A DNA stretch of 64,000 bases, taken from contig NC_061470.1 in the NCBI RefSeq assembly GCF_022581195.2, positions 10,726,001-10,790,000 on the forward strand. The letters run 5' to 3'. Shown piece by piece: positions 10,467 to 21,345 of the stretch (position 1 is its first letter; each line of letters starts with the position of its first letter). This DNA comes from Helicoverpa zea. Lineage: Eukaryota > Arthropoda > Insecta > Lepidoptera > Noctuidae. The position numbers and the translations under genes were made by a program. The notes under the pieces were generated by a model. That model was not told the origin of the DNA. It did not search any database and saw only the letters and a list, made by a program, of their open reading frames with translations.

Positions 10467-11657
10467 TTGACATTTTTGATGACACAACCGCTCAAGAATT
10501 CGACATCAAAAATGCAAAAACTAAAAATGGATGGTCGGGTACAGGTTGACGCTGTTTACACAGATTTTCAGAAGGCCTTTGACAAGGTGGATCATGCTCT
10601 ACTTATGGAAAAGATTGCATTTAATGGTATACGTGGCAATTTGCTTAGATGGTTTGCTTCATATATTTTCAATAGGACTCAAAAAATCGTTATTAATGGG
10701 CATGAATCAGACTCTATAGTAGTAAAATCCGGGGTTCCGCAGGGATCAGTATTAGGGCCTTTTCTCTTTGTATTGTTCATTAATGACATTAAACATTGCT
10801 TTGTTAACTCACATTTTTTGATGTATGCAGACGATATGAAAATATATAACACTTGCAAAAATATTCGTGACTGCTATGATTTGCAACAGGACCTTGATAG
10901 ATTTTATGAATACTGCCTCAAAAATAAACTATTCCTTAGCCTTCCTAAATGTTTCAAAATTACATTTACAAAAAAAATTAATAAAATCAATTTTAATTAT
11001 TCAATAAATAACATAAGTCTAAATGAAGTCCAATCCGTCCGCGACTTAGGTGTTACTCTTGACTGTCGTCTACATTTTGATACTCATATTGATAATATAG
11101 TGAAAAAAGCCTTTCGGATGTATGGACTGGTGATGAGATTTTCTTGTAACTTTGTACGACCATCTACATTCTTATTATTATATAAAACCCTGGTTCGCTC
11201 GCAATTAGAATACGCCGTTCAAATCTGGAATCCTTTATATGATAAGTACAAGGATAGGCTAGAAATTGTCCAAAAAAAGTATTTACGTACTATGAATTTT
11301 AAATGTTATCGTCCTAGAGCCTCCTATGAACAATTACTGACACGTTATAAAGTTCTTAGTTTGGAATCTAGACGGCTTCTTCTAGGTGTAATGATGGTAT
11401 ATGGCATATGCAACAATAGATTCGACTGTATTGATTTATCAAATAGTTTAAATTATACAGTACCTAGGTCCGTCATGCTTCGTGGGGTACGTGTGCCTCG
11501 ACTATTCCACACAAATTCGTGCAGAACTAACGCTGGGGTACGCATGCCTCTCCGTCGCCTCGTTGACGCGTACAATACTCATTTTATGGAGCTTGACATT
11601 TTTACTCTTTCCAAAAATAGTTTTAAGGCAAAAGCAGTAGAGTTATTAACTACATAA
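10467..11657 (+). CDS. Reverse transcriptase, C-terminal part, of a truncated LINE
   Basis: The product would copy LINE RNA into DNA at a nicked chromosomal target. The 396-residue frame shows RT palm motifs in order: DFQKAFDKV (residues 33-41, first catalytic Asp), SGVPQGSVLGP (88-98) and YADD (120-123, the paired catalytic Asp). It ends with the thumb and connection region typical of Jockey/CR1-like LINEs (SVRDLGVTLD, then LVRSQLEYAVQIWNPL). A full LINE ORF2 is usually about 900 residues or more and begins with an endonuclease; that part is absent. Residues 1-20 or so precede the inferred insertion point and are encoded by host flank and TSD, so the ATG at 10467 is fortuitous. The frame has no stop or frameshift up to TAA, suggesting a young insertion. 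It is very unlikely to be active alone. Confidence 0.93.
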   Translation: MTFLMTQPLKNSTSKMQKLKMDGRVQVDAVYTDFQKAFDKVDHALLMEKIAFNGIRGNLLRWFASYIFNRTQKIVINGHESDSIVVKSGVPQGSVLGPFLFVLFINDIKHCFVNSHFLMYADDMKIYNTCKNIRDCYDLQQDLDRFYEYCLKNKLFLSLPKCFKITFTKKINKINFNYSINNISLNEVQSVRDLGVTLDCRLHFDTHIDNIVKKAFRMYGLVMRFSCNFVRPSTFLLLYKTLVRSQLEYAVQIWNPLYDKYKDRLEIVQKKYLRTMNFKCYRPRASYEQLLTRYKVLSLESRRLLLGVMMVYGICNNRFDCIDLSNSLNYTVPRSVMLRGVRVPRLFHTNSCRTNAGVRMPLRRLVDAYNTHFMELDIFTLSKNSFKAKAVELLTT

Positions 11658-11938
11658 GATATTTTAGTTTTTTTTACCTTTCTGTATCTGATCTTCATAA
11701 CAGTCTTCAATTTAATTTTTTTTTTTGTGATGCACACTGTATGTTTGTTTTTTTCTACTGAATTTCTTTATTAATTCGTGGACAATAGTGTGGGTTACAT
11801 GTATAATAACACTGTTTTGCATGCAATTATGTGTATTTTCGTAGAATAATATGTAAACATAAGGATCTGTTTGTATTAAGCTAAGCATGTAACTGTTTTT
11901 TGTCCCAAATAAATAAAATAAAATAAAAAACTAAAAAT
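10516..11938 (+). mobile_element. 5'-truncated non-LTR retrotransposon (Jockey/CR1-like) with 13-bp TSD
   Basis: The repeats AAAAACTAAAAAT lie at 10516-10528 and 11926-11938 and I read them as the TSD. Between them are a reverse-transcriptase ORF, a 3' untranslated region of about 270 bp and an A-rich tail with AAATAAAATAAAATAAAA-type repeats just before the right duplication. About 1.4 kb remains. The 5' part (nucleic-acid-binding ORF1, endonuclease and the N-terminal RT blocks) is missing, as is usual when reverse transcription stops early. There is no RNase H or LTR. The RT style fits the Jockey/CR1 group; assignment to a finer clade needs a phylogeny. Confidence 0.9.
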
Positions 11939-12371
11939 AAAACCAAAGAATCCACCGTAAAACTAGAATGAGCTTAACATAATTAACACTCATTATGTCA
12001 ATTAAAAGATAACAAAAACGAGACGTGGAATATTAAAGAAATAAGATTGGCAGGCGATTTTACAACTGTCTCTGAATTAGGTATCGAATTCGCCTATCGA
12101 GATGTTACCGATTAAACTTAACGATCGATATAATGAGCTTGGCTGTCAAAAGTCAGTGGTTTCCTTTAATGTGTACCGGCTTATAATATAAATCAGTGTG
12201 ATATTCATATTTAATATAAGAGTGGAGGATTTCGTTCAGAATTATTACCGTTTCTCGGAATACTTGAGTTGTGATGTGTCGTTGAAGGTACAGGTGTGTA
12301 CAGAAGGGTTATGGTTGCATCTATGGGTTTTAATTTCTCAGGTTTTATTGTTTTATATGAATAACTAACTA
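11939..12371. other. Gene-less stretch
   Basis: AT-rich DNA with a CGA-bearing patch at about 12085-12130 (TATCGAATTC, CTATCGAG, CGATCGAT). No genes or repeats are recognised. Confidence 0.45.
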
Positions 12372-12705
12372 TATTGGGGTCTAGTTCCAGATGGATTGAT
12401 GCAGATGAGTACTAGTGTTTTACATGGACCGACTGCCCAGTTCTCTTCAACCCAGTTTTTCTGGACTCTGGCAACAGACTTTTTGGTTTCTGACTTTTTG
12501 GATACCCATAATGAAAGTCAAGCATATAAACAACAGCGAGGATCCTCCAATTTAACGTGCCTTCTCGGACACGGAGGATGTCCACTTTACAAGATTATCA
12601 ACCATCCACGGACCCAAGCACGCCAAGCGTTGCTTAACCTTACGAAACACCGACTCGTGACGACAAGTCTTACCATAACTGATCTGCAAATTTTTGCTAC
12701 GTGAA
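12372..12705 (-). repeat. SINE family B, longest copy, minus strand
   Basis: From left to right: TATTGGGGTC (3' end), a GATGCAGATGAGTACTAGTG-like block, TTTACATGGACCGACTGCCC, CTTCAACCCAGTTTTTCTGG, a GACTTTTTGGTTTCTGAC block, AATTTAACGTGCCTTCTC, GGACACGGAGGATGTCC, and then the decayed tRNA-like region around CGTTGCTTAACCTTACG. The order matches the shorter copies elsewhere and shows a unit of roughly 330-350 bp. The 102-codon frame at 12396-12704 reads through it and is not a gene. Confidence 0.7.
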
Positions 12706-13179
12706 CAATATATCTCAAATTAAACAAAAATAATCCAAAACACGATTGTCGCCACATACACCACAAGCTCAACACGTCCGCGCGTGCAGTACTTTCAAGA
12801 TGCCGAAACCAGATAGAAGGAACGACCGTACGATACGCATGTCTTATTGCCTTTATAGCGGTTACTGTAAAATTGTAACCGTTCGGTTAAACGCTTCACA
12901 CTGGTAGCTGGTTAATGGCTGTTTACCTTTTTTATTTTCTAGTCGTAAAGATTATTTTACTTGTATTTCAGTTCTAGGAAGTACAGGTGTGAATTGAGTA
13001 GGGCTTAACGTGGTGCCCTTAGGTACTCTTGATTTTGATCTGTTATCTGCATGTAACTTGGTAGCATTTTTATTTAAATTGTTGTCTAGTGACTTGGTTG
13101 GACTTGGTGACACAATTATTAATATGTGCTGTTAAGATATAAATAGACTTTGAAAAAGCGATGCTGTTTAAGCGACTTG
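12706..13179. other. Gene-less stretch
   Basis: No coding domains or clear repeats. There is a modest CpG cluster at about 12777-12840 (CGTCCGCGCG, ACGACCGTACG). Confidence 0.4.
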
Positions 13180-13330
13180 TTTATTTATTTATTTAACAAT
13201 TTATGTACACAGTGAAAATATAAAAGAAGTAGACGTAGCATAAAATAGTACAATGGTACCTAATTGTTATTTCGAAGTTTAAGCATTCTTCTAACACTTT
13301 ATTCCTTAAATTAATCCGTATAATATAATG
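13180..13330 (-). repeat. Possible LINE 3' end (TTTA)n, minus strand
   Basis: The run TTTATTTATTTATTTAACAA at about 13179-13198 is followed by TTATGTACACAGTGAAAATA. This resembles the (TAAA)n tail and 3' UTR of a 5'-truncated LINE on the minus strand. No ORF or TSD is visible, so the call rests on the tail only. Confidence 0.3.
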
Positions 13331-15704
13331 ATTTCATTAATATGAATGCTCTACCAGCAAAGCACTGATACGGCAGACATCCCACATACCATATAAACTA
13401 AATCCATAGAAAATGGCACTGTTAGTCACAGAATCTACAAAAGCATTATAAGTCATCAACAGTAAACCTAAGGATCCACTAGATCACCTTTTAAAAAAGA
13501 TCAAAGTTCTACAGAACTCAATCAAAGACATTTTACAGACAATCCCAAAAGCAGCACACTGTGAAACAGTTCTATAACCTTATAACAGCAATTATTAGAA
13601 CAATTACATGTGCGATTATGATCTCCAGCCTGAGATAGTCAATTAAACTGTCGTTTCAGACACCTCCTGTATTTGTGTAGTTGATAACTGTAGTTCTAGA
13701 TGTTATTGCGTTTGTAGCTGTAGGATTTGTTAATTGAGATTAGATATTTAACGTTATTGTAACCACTAAGAAGAAACATATTTTTTATGGGATGTACAAA
13801 AAATATTGTAAATAAACTTAATCTGCATTCCAGGACATCTACGTATATCACCATCGTAGCTTAATCTACATCTATCATTCTTAGGGCAAAAAAAAAATCA
13901 AGGGATAAATTAGTAGAAAGAAAAATATATTTTCAATGAACAGAGATAGGTGGTACTTGATTCTACCTTGGTTATAGTTCAAGCTATGTTCTACCTTATC
14001 TAATATTAATAAATAATGTAATTTTATCTTTAGGAATATAAAAGCAATCTAAAACTTTGATGACATAACAACCTGTTGCAAAACTACTCAATGCTCCACT
14101 AAGCACCGCAGACATCTTGGGCAGCTCTCATCAATACACAGCGTTCAAATCGTTGCAAATCGTCATTCCATCGTGTGCCTTCCTCATATAGCACTATTTA
14201 TAAAGTCATGCATGTTAAGAAAAATTAAACTTAATGTTAGCATGATGGATGACAGGGAGAGTAAAAAATATTGCACCACACAAGTCAAATTAAAAATATT
14301 ACAAGAAGAAGAAGATACAGAGATATTAAATAAACAATTATCAAAATCAAGGATAAACCACAGACTGAAGAAACAGTATCACTAGTTTCGAGTTTCAATA
14401 GCTAGGAGCGTGGGTAAGGCAAGCCGCAGTTTAGCAATCAACCAGTAGTAGCAATCACAGCGATAGTATCACGAGTCTGTCTGCCATTACGTAAAAATTA
14501 CGATTACCGTAATGAAATAGTGGTGCGTGCTGGTCTTGCTGGATGTGGCAGTTTTACTTAAAAAGTTAGGCAAGAGTACACTGAGATTTTAGATTTCTAA
14601 CTAATATTTTGGACACCAATAACACCACCAATACCACCAGAGGAAACCTGGATTTTAAAGTCTGAAATTGCTAATCCCCCTTGAGCAACCTTGGTGATAA
14701 ACGCTTATTCCATATCAGTATGAGGAGAGGCCTGCGTCCTGCAATAACCAGACTAGTAAATGAGTTGAGATTTGCTATGTATCTGAACAGCTGTATTTAC
14801 CAGACCAACGAGCATTTATAGTGCATGTAGTTTAAAATGTATGTGTGAAATTGGCTAAAAATTATTTGCCAGACTAAAAAAATCCATCAACAGGCAAATC
14901 ACTTAAAGTAAACAGCACAAAATTTCCCCTGCAACTAAAAAGCTACATGCATCTACAAACAACGCTCGCACTACTATTCAAACTCCACCCTCCTTACCAG
15001 AAACACATCCATATTCTCTAAATCATTACAAAGACAGCCGCTCGAAATAATTACGACGAACTGTAATCATTAGAGGCGACGATTAGAGCCCAGATAGCTT
15101 CGCTCCTCTGAACTCGTACTTTAATAAAAATTATATTAAACATTGCATCCACGTTTGTGCAACTATGACAGCGGTTTGGGCAAATTTAGACTCTAACTTA
15201 AACCACCATGGTGCAGATTTCAATGAAGAGGTTGGTGTTGAAGAATTTGGATGGAAGAAAATAAAAGTTGGAGGTAGTTGACATCCTGTTGATAGGAATC
15301 GGACTTCAAATGATGTGGACAATAGCAGTTATGATATTAACAAAGGTAAAGTAAAAATAAATTGAATTAGAAAATTAAAATAATGAGTTTCAATCTTTCT
15401 TAATTTATTATGTACAAAAAGATTATACAGTAGCAATTAAGTTTAAATGAGAAACAACTAAACTTTAACATGACCAACTCATTATTGCAATTAGCAACTT
15501 CCTTACATGAATATTCTAACAGTACCAACTAAACAGATCACCAGACCAATAATTACAACAAACAACGAACACAACGCAAAACCAGAAGAAAGATCTACAG
15601 ATAGAGCCAATAAATCAATAAAACTTCCCATCCTCGACCAATAGATGGCGCCACAGTGCTCGATACTGCAATTACGTTCCTTCACGCACGGGTAACATCA
15701 GCTC
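13331..15704. other. Gene-less stretch
   Basis: I see no gene. Frames at 14173-14385 (plus), 15131-15322 (minus) and 15503-15685 (minus) are short and without known motifs. A CAATAGATGGCGCCAC patch lies at about 15638. A short ATTACGTAAAAATTACG palindrome-like piece lies near 14488. Confidence 0.4.
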
Positions 15705-15845
15705 TAAATTTATACCGAGGGTAGATTGAGATCTGAACGTATCGACGTGCATCGGTGCTGTCCTACTAGGTATATATATCGTTGATTTTTTAAATTCGAA
15801 GTTTTTTACGTTTGGTTAATTTTGGAGGTTTGGGAGTCGTTGATA
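15705..15845. promoter_or_regulatory. CpG-bearing patch related to 10.1 kb
   Basis: It contains CGTATCGACGTGCATCGGTG, then GCTGTCCTA, TTCGAAGTT and TTTGGGAGTCGT. The first and last parts echo 10089-10175, and GCTGTCCTA recurs next to TGCATCG at about 34458-34475. A shared diverged repeat or a shared regulatory module are both possible. Confidence 0.3.
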
Positions 15846-17384
15846 GATATTTGGCTTTTATGCTATTTTTGTCATCGTCTTTTATATAGACTATTATTTC
15901 AGGAAGATGGAGATAGATAGAGAACATGCAAGCACCAAAATTGGCTGCTTATTTCAATGCCGGATACGGTAATAGTTGCTCCTTTTTGCTCTGCATATAC
16001 TATGACTTTTCATAGAGTACCTACCTATCTGATATTAACTAAAATTCATCATTATTTTCTCACTTTTTACACTTACTATACGGAATAGGAATGAGCGTCA
16101 AACACTTCGTTTGCTCAATATGAAAATAGCTTCTGAATCAGATTTATCTTAAGTACCCAAATTACATTCAAATCTTCATCAGTTGTATTCAAATATGTAC
16201 CTCTTGAAATATTTTGGTTGGTAAAAGCTGAAAAATCTTGAAGCCTATTTTAATAGCCTAAAGTTTCTAATAATATTGCATATAAACAAAATCACATATG
16301 AAAATAGTTCAACCTATCATCTAGACAATAGACATTTTCATGCCGCAGTAAAGTTTCTCAACTCGTTCAATTTTATTGTGCTTACTCTTTGACAATGGAT
16401 TGCACTGTCCTGTCTCAAAACTTACCAATTGTTATGTGTTTTACGAAATAATTTAAGAAGAGGTAGTAGAGGTTACTATACTATACTTATTGTGATTTTG
16501 TAAGATTGGGTTTATGTTGTATGTTGTTGATTAATTGTAATCATGATAATTGGTCTACAATATTGGTACTAACGTTTCTCTTCTAGTAATAGTGAACGCA
16601 ACAGAATACCACAAGTTGGTATATGTATGTAGGTATATTTTTTTCCTGCGGTCAAATTCGATAGCCACATAATAATATCTAGGCAACCTTTGAGGCAACT
16701 CGATCCATTCGGTTAGGTAAATCCAAACGCCTGTTAGATATGGTTCTAAATCAAGATTGGTGAAGATCCTACATAAGAAAAATAAATATTGCTGATAATG
16801 TTGGTAAGGTAGTTGATTAGAGATAAAATGAAACCAAAGGAGCTGACGGACCACCACATAACTGTACTTAAACAAAATCTTACTAAAAATTCAACACAAC
16901 AAAATCATTCATTCAAAACTAAAACTCCCAACACTACAACCGCTGACCTACAACACACAACACACAACAGACCAGAAACCACACAACACAATATAGAGGA
17001 TACAACGACACAATTCAATAAACACGGGCACATCAATCAATTCGTCGCTACCCCGTCATCAGCTGTGAATGGTGTTCCGTCAACTGAAACGTTATAGGCT
17101 GCGTTTGTTGAATATGCAGATATGTCAATTTGTACTGTTTTGTGTGGGGGTTTTTGACTTTGACTTGGTAAGTTCTAACGGTGCGTTTCATAAACTATCC
17201 ATTGATTTGTGATTAGAGATTGAATTTTGTCATGGGCTCCATAAAAAATCAATACAGTCAAGCCTAGTGGTTAATGCTCATGCCAATGTAACTTTTCGGG
17301 GTAATACGTACTTTCTGACTGTATTTTGGACATAGATACATGGCTGAATAAAGATCAAAGAAAACATCTTGAGGGAAACCTAGA
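15846..17384. other. Gene-less stretch
   Basis: No recognisable domain. The 94-codon frame at 16813-17097 is Thr/Asn/Gln/His-rich low-complexity sequence and overlaps a minus-strand frame (16555-16875). I regard both as chance. Confidence 0.4.
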
Positions 17385-17515
17385 CTACTATTTAACGTGC
17401 CTTCGGAAACACAGAGGAACTCGTTTTGTTAAGATGGTCATCCATCCACCTTTAATCCTGTAACCTTATGATTAATCTGCCCAGGTGGTTGCTACTTAGC
17501 CACAAGCACCTCCAA
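17385..17515 (-). repeat. SINE family B fragment, head half
   Basis: It carries ATTTAACGTGCCTTCGGAAA, CACAGAGGAACTCGTTTTG, TAAGATGGTCATCCATCCAC and TAACCTTATGATTAATCTG, then on the minus strand the A-box-like TGGCTAAGTAG at about 17498-17508. This is the tRNA-like head plus adjacent body. The same order is found at 40015-40200 and, decayed, at 12372-12705. Confidence 0.65.
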
Positions 17516-17569
17516 AATATCCTCTATTACTAACAACAACCAAATCAAACTAATTTTAAGTAGTACAAA

Positions 17570-17665
17570 TTCAGTGACGATGTGGTATTTAGCCACGGTC
17601 GGGTAGAGCCGATAATTGTCTACCTGATTGACAGGACCCATGCTATTGTGATGATGATGAATACT
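17570..17665 (+). repeat. Short SINE-like piece with GATGATGA tail
   Basis: About 95 bp reading TAGCCACGGTCGGGTAGAGC, CTACCTGATTGACAGGACCC and ending in GTGATGATGATGAAT. The GAT-type tail and modest GC content suggest a truncated SINE or LINE end. No TSD was found. Confidence 0.35.
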
Positions 17666-18430
17666 GTGGTAGCTGATTTGAAGTCATTTGCATATGTAGG
17701 GAAAATCACTTGTGTGATGGCGTGGATGGGAATGTTGTAATGGTTGGGAATAGAGATCGGGAAGATTGTTTTATTGGTATTTTATTTAGATGTATATCGT
17801 GAAACTATCCATTTTTGTATAATTAAGCGTTATTTTATAAAGTCTACTCTATACAGTATCTGCTCTAGAAAATAATAAATAGTTTTAGCATTTCTGGATC
17901 TTATTTAACTTATTTCACAGTCTAACTTTATGAATTTAGCTTATTTTCAAGCTAAGCGTGAGTTGGGCCATTTAACAATAACGATAACTTAACCATAACC
18001 ACTCGTGTTTTTGCCGCCGATTGGTCAAATAAGCGACTTGACAACTGTAAATAGTTTGTTTATTCTGATAGTTAAAAGGTGCTACTCATCCTATAGTCAT
18101 ACCAATAGTTATACCTCCGCCATTTTAACATTACACTCAATAATGTTAACGTTTACGAACTTAACTTTATCAAACAAAATCCATTAACTGATTCCCAATC
18201 AGCTGGCCACATGTCCGTCACTCGCCCTCACCTCTGAACCCGCTCGACCGAAACCACAGCGTATTAAAATTCCACATCCACCATCATTTGTATTTGTATT
18301 ACAATACAATACAAATTCAATAGTTGTTCCAACACGTCCCTGGATTACGTTTTATTGTTTAATGTTTGTTTATCATTAGATTTACTGTTAGAGTCCTTGA
18401 GTGTTGGAGCTTAGAATTTTAAATAAGTGT
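17666..18430. other. Gene-less stretch, possibly a repeat at 17955-18190
   Basis: There is no gene. The segment 17955-18190 (TTGGGCCATTTAACAATAAC... CTTAACTTTATCAAACAAAA) looks from general familiarity like an abundant moth repeat, but I cannot define termini or a TSD here. ATTTGTATT at 18292-18300 pairs with AATACAAAT at 18308-18316. Confidence 0.35.
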
Positions 18431-18550
18431 TTTATGATATTTCTGGCGGTTTCACCCGCTTTCCATCGCAACTTCTTGCCTAAGCGTAATAGTAAGCGCA
18501 GCGTAAATGGAAGAATTTTCCAAATCGGTTCAGTAATTTCAGAGCACTTA
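18431..18550 (+). repeat. Decayed repeat family D fragment
   Basis: GCGGTTTCACCCGC at 18446-18459 also occurs exactly at 63099-63112. CAAATCGGTTCAGTAATTTC follows, and the CAAATCGGT core also occurs at about 21270. These are hallmarks of an old, heavily mutated interspersed repeat common in moths. No protein is encoded. Confidence 0.55.
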
Positions 18551-18553
18551 CAG

Positions 18554-18726
18554 CCAGTTTCTTCATCAAAAGTTAAAGCCAAAGTAAAAGTCAAAGTAAT
18601 GTCTAAAGTAAAAGTAACGGTCAAATTCAATTTTTCTATTAGTTTTGCTGTCACTTTAGCCTTGAAAAAACGTATTTGACCTACTTTAGACATTACTTTA
18701 ACTTTAACTTTTGATGAAGAAACTGG
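18554..18726. repeat. Fold-back repeat with AAAGT-type internal repeats
   Basis: The outer 25 bp at 18554-18578 are the perfect reverse complement of 18702-18726. Further in, AAAGTAATGTCTAAAGTA (18593-18610) pairs with 18682-18699, and GGTCAAAT (18619-18626) with 18674-18681. The left arm has extra short units (AAAGTCAAAGTAAAAGT style) absent from the right. Overlapping frames on both strands (18388-18693 and 18401-18679) come from this symmetry and are not genes. Confidence 0.8.
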
Positions 18727-20505
18727 CCGTTAGTATGCAAAATAAACTACAAAAAAAATCCTCTCTATAATATTACTTGAAAAGTTTAGATATTTCAAAC
18801 AATTACCGCAATTTCTAGAGGTATATTCTCACATATCCATTGACAAGTCAAACCTTTTGAAAATTGACCACTTTCCCTTCCTCAGTCATCATGTCATCGA
18901 TATCATCAAGCCTTCATGAAATAAAGGTGACAGCAGTAATATCGGTACTACTGACGTTTTTGTAATCATTTCACTGTCACGTAGTTTTCTCAATAGAATT
19001 CAATAAGGCGCCTTTGTCGTATAAAAACCTTCGAGTAAATATGGATTGATGTTACACCGAAGTGTATGTTATTTGTGACGTAATAAGAAATGACAGTGAC
19101 AAAGGAGTCGAAATCTAGGTGCAAAATCGTTCGAAAAAGTAACCTTGCCTTTGGTACCTACATGGAGGGCTACAGAATTTTTTGAGCTTTGATCAGAAAA
19201 AGTTTGATTTCCTATCGAAAAAGGGGTCAAAAAAAAAAATATATAAAGTCTGTAAAACTATGACTCTACTGGATTTATTGCATACCCTGCCTTCTTAGGC
19301 ACTTTTAATAGAAGAGTGTTAAGTGTTTAAATCATTCCAATATAAAAACATTTCAGGGACTTACAGAGATTCGAAGACTGTTCTGGTTCATCAAAAAAAC
19401 AAAAATAAGTATGTAGAATTTATTACAGTAGTTTTTCAGGAGTACTTTTAAGATGCCTGGATTATTTTAGAGTCTCCTTTAGTTTCCTCGTTAATGACGT
19501 TACATTACGGTGTAACAGTGACCCGTTGTCGTTTAATAGCGTTTCTATTGTAACACAAAACGCAAACGACAGGAAGGCAGACATCTAATTTGACGTTTGA
19601 CATAATTCCACCACCCATTATACGATAACAAAGATATTGTGTGACACACCATTAATTACACTTCTTTCTTATGACCCAAGGAATAGAGTTCAAATTTCCT
19701 TAGCAAGGTTTTCAGGTTTCTATGCTATGGAGACAAATAACGCTGAAATTGTGGTCGCGTATTGAACGCATGGAAGTTATTTTGATTTTTCTTGGTTGTG
19801 TTGTTATGTAATCTTGTTCAGTTCTTAGAAATTTTGTAGGAGGTATAGGTCAAACTTAATATTCGTTAGATTTCGATTCAAACTCGATATCTTACTCAAA
19901 AAGATTCATTCAATCGTAGTTGCAAACAGCCCTAAAAAAATTAACATCCTTCACTATTTCATATAAATATTTTGTCGACATCAAGGCCTAAGGCTACCAT
20001 GTAATTATTCCGAATTTGCATGATATGGATACCAACTATAGGGTATTTGTCATCTTGTTTTATCTAGCAGGTGCAAGTTTATTTAAACTAATACAACACG
20101 ACCTTGTACCCGATTGACCTGCTAGACAAAATCTGACTGAGTCACTACCCCCAATTCTTATCAAGGAACTCTCGAAAATTACCCCACAACTCCTCGTAGC
20201 TCTACAGCTGCACAATTTTAAACCTTATGGCGATTAAAATAAAGGTTATTTTAAGTGTATGACATAAGTTTGTTATGACTGTGAGTCAGGAGATGCTAGA
20301 CTAAACAGTTTAAAGTCTCGAGTTCCGTTTACTTGCAATTTACATTACGAGCCTTAACACATTAGTCATCATATTAATACATGTGGTATACAAACTAGTG
20401 GATAATATATTCGAATGATATCGTCTAGAGAGATATATGAAAGCTTAAAGAAGGCTAGAGAACTGGAACATGAGATTAAGTTCATAGCAGACCATAGGTA
20501 GTTGA
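18727..20505. other. Gene-less stretch
   Basis: No gene is recognised. Several GTGACA/TGTCAC-type motifs lie at 18925-19100, and a TGTCGTTT...AAACGACA stem lies at about 19527-19571. Otherwise it is unremarkable AT-rich DNA. Confidence 0.45.
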
Positions 20506-20711
20506 TGGTCATCATCTATCGAGCCTCTTACAACTATGTTGGGTCGGCTTCCAGTCAAACTGGATGCAGCTGAGTATCAGAGTTACATGGAGCAACTACA
20601 TATCTGACCTCCTCAATCCGAGCAAATTTATACCCCTTAGTAATACTGGTTGTCTGGTTGTCTAGCTTCTGACTACGCGTATACATTACCAAAGATATTC
20701 AAATGATAGTT
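20506..20711 (-). repeat. SINE family B, 3' half, well preserved
   Basis: The order is GGTCATCATCTATCGAGCCT (tail side), TATGTTGGGTCGGCTTCC, GATGCAGCTGAGTATCAGAG, CTGACCTCCTCAATCC, ATTTATACCCCTTAG, a TTCTGACTACGCGTATAC block and AAAGATATTCAAATGATAG. It is the clearest reference for the 3' half of the family in this window. On its own strand the element ends with a GATGATG-type tail at the left. Confidence 0.75.
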
Positions 20712-21164
20712 GCGAAGAATCAATTACTTATTTTCATATTTCATTTCATATTACTTTATTTACATCATGAAGTAAAGATAAACTTAATTTCTCTACAATA
20801 TTTAACAAACCCATGTATCTACTCTAGTACATATGTAAGCCAAAACCTAATTTGAACCTAAGCTGTGTATCCTCAGCCGCCGTTCCCACGGTTCATCACT
20901 AAAACCACAACTCTTAAGAAGTGGCCGAGACAGGTGAAGTAAGACATAGATGTTACATGGCCTAAAACTGGCCGCGAATTTTTAATTTACTTTTTTTTGC
21001 TTTTTTTGTATGTTAGTGGTGTATTGGGTGATAAGGGCCATTTGAATCGGTTAATATTTTGAATTCGATGGGGTAATCGATTCATTTGGTTTTCAAACAT
21101 AAAATCACTAAATTTTGACACTTCTAAGATGTCCATGTTTAATATGACATACTAGCTGTTTTCC
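20712..21164. other. Gene-less stretch
   Basis: No gene. The GC-richer GCCGCCGTTCCCACGG at about 20877 and GTGGCCGAGACAGGTG at about 20922 are the only notable patches. Confidence 0.4.
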
Positions 21165-21345
21165 CGTGACTTCACCCACGTCTCGGGGAACTATTGGCTG
21201 TACCCGTATAAAATATAGCATATATGTTCACCGGGATAATGTAGCTTTTCTACAGAGAAAGAATTTTTCAAATCGGTAATGAAGTTTCGGAGCCTATTCA
21301 TGTCAAATAAACAATCCAAGAATAAAATCTTTCCTCTTTAGTAAA
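21165..21345 (+). repeat. Decayed repeat family D copy
   Basis: The order GACTTCACCCACGTC, TACCCGTATAAAATATAGC, CACCGGGATAATGTAGC, CAAATCGGTAATGAAGTTTC and GGAGCCTATTCATG matches the layout of the copies at 18431 and 63088. It is non-coding. Confidence 0.6.

Noticed and set aside
16813..17097. Thr/Asn/His-rich frame resembling a mucin-like or prion-like tail
   Set aside because: It comes from ACA/CAA-rich DNA, overlaps an antisense frame and has no conserved motif.
18388..18693. Paired ORFs of about 100 codons on opposite strands
   Set aside because: They arise from the symmetric fold-back repeat.
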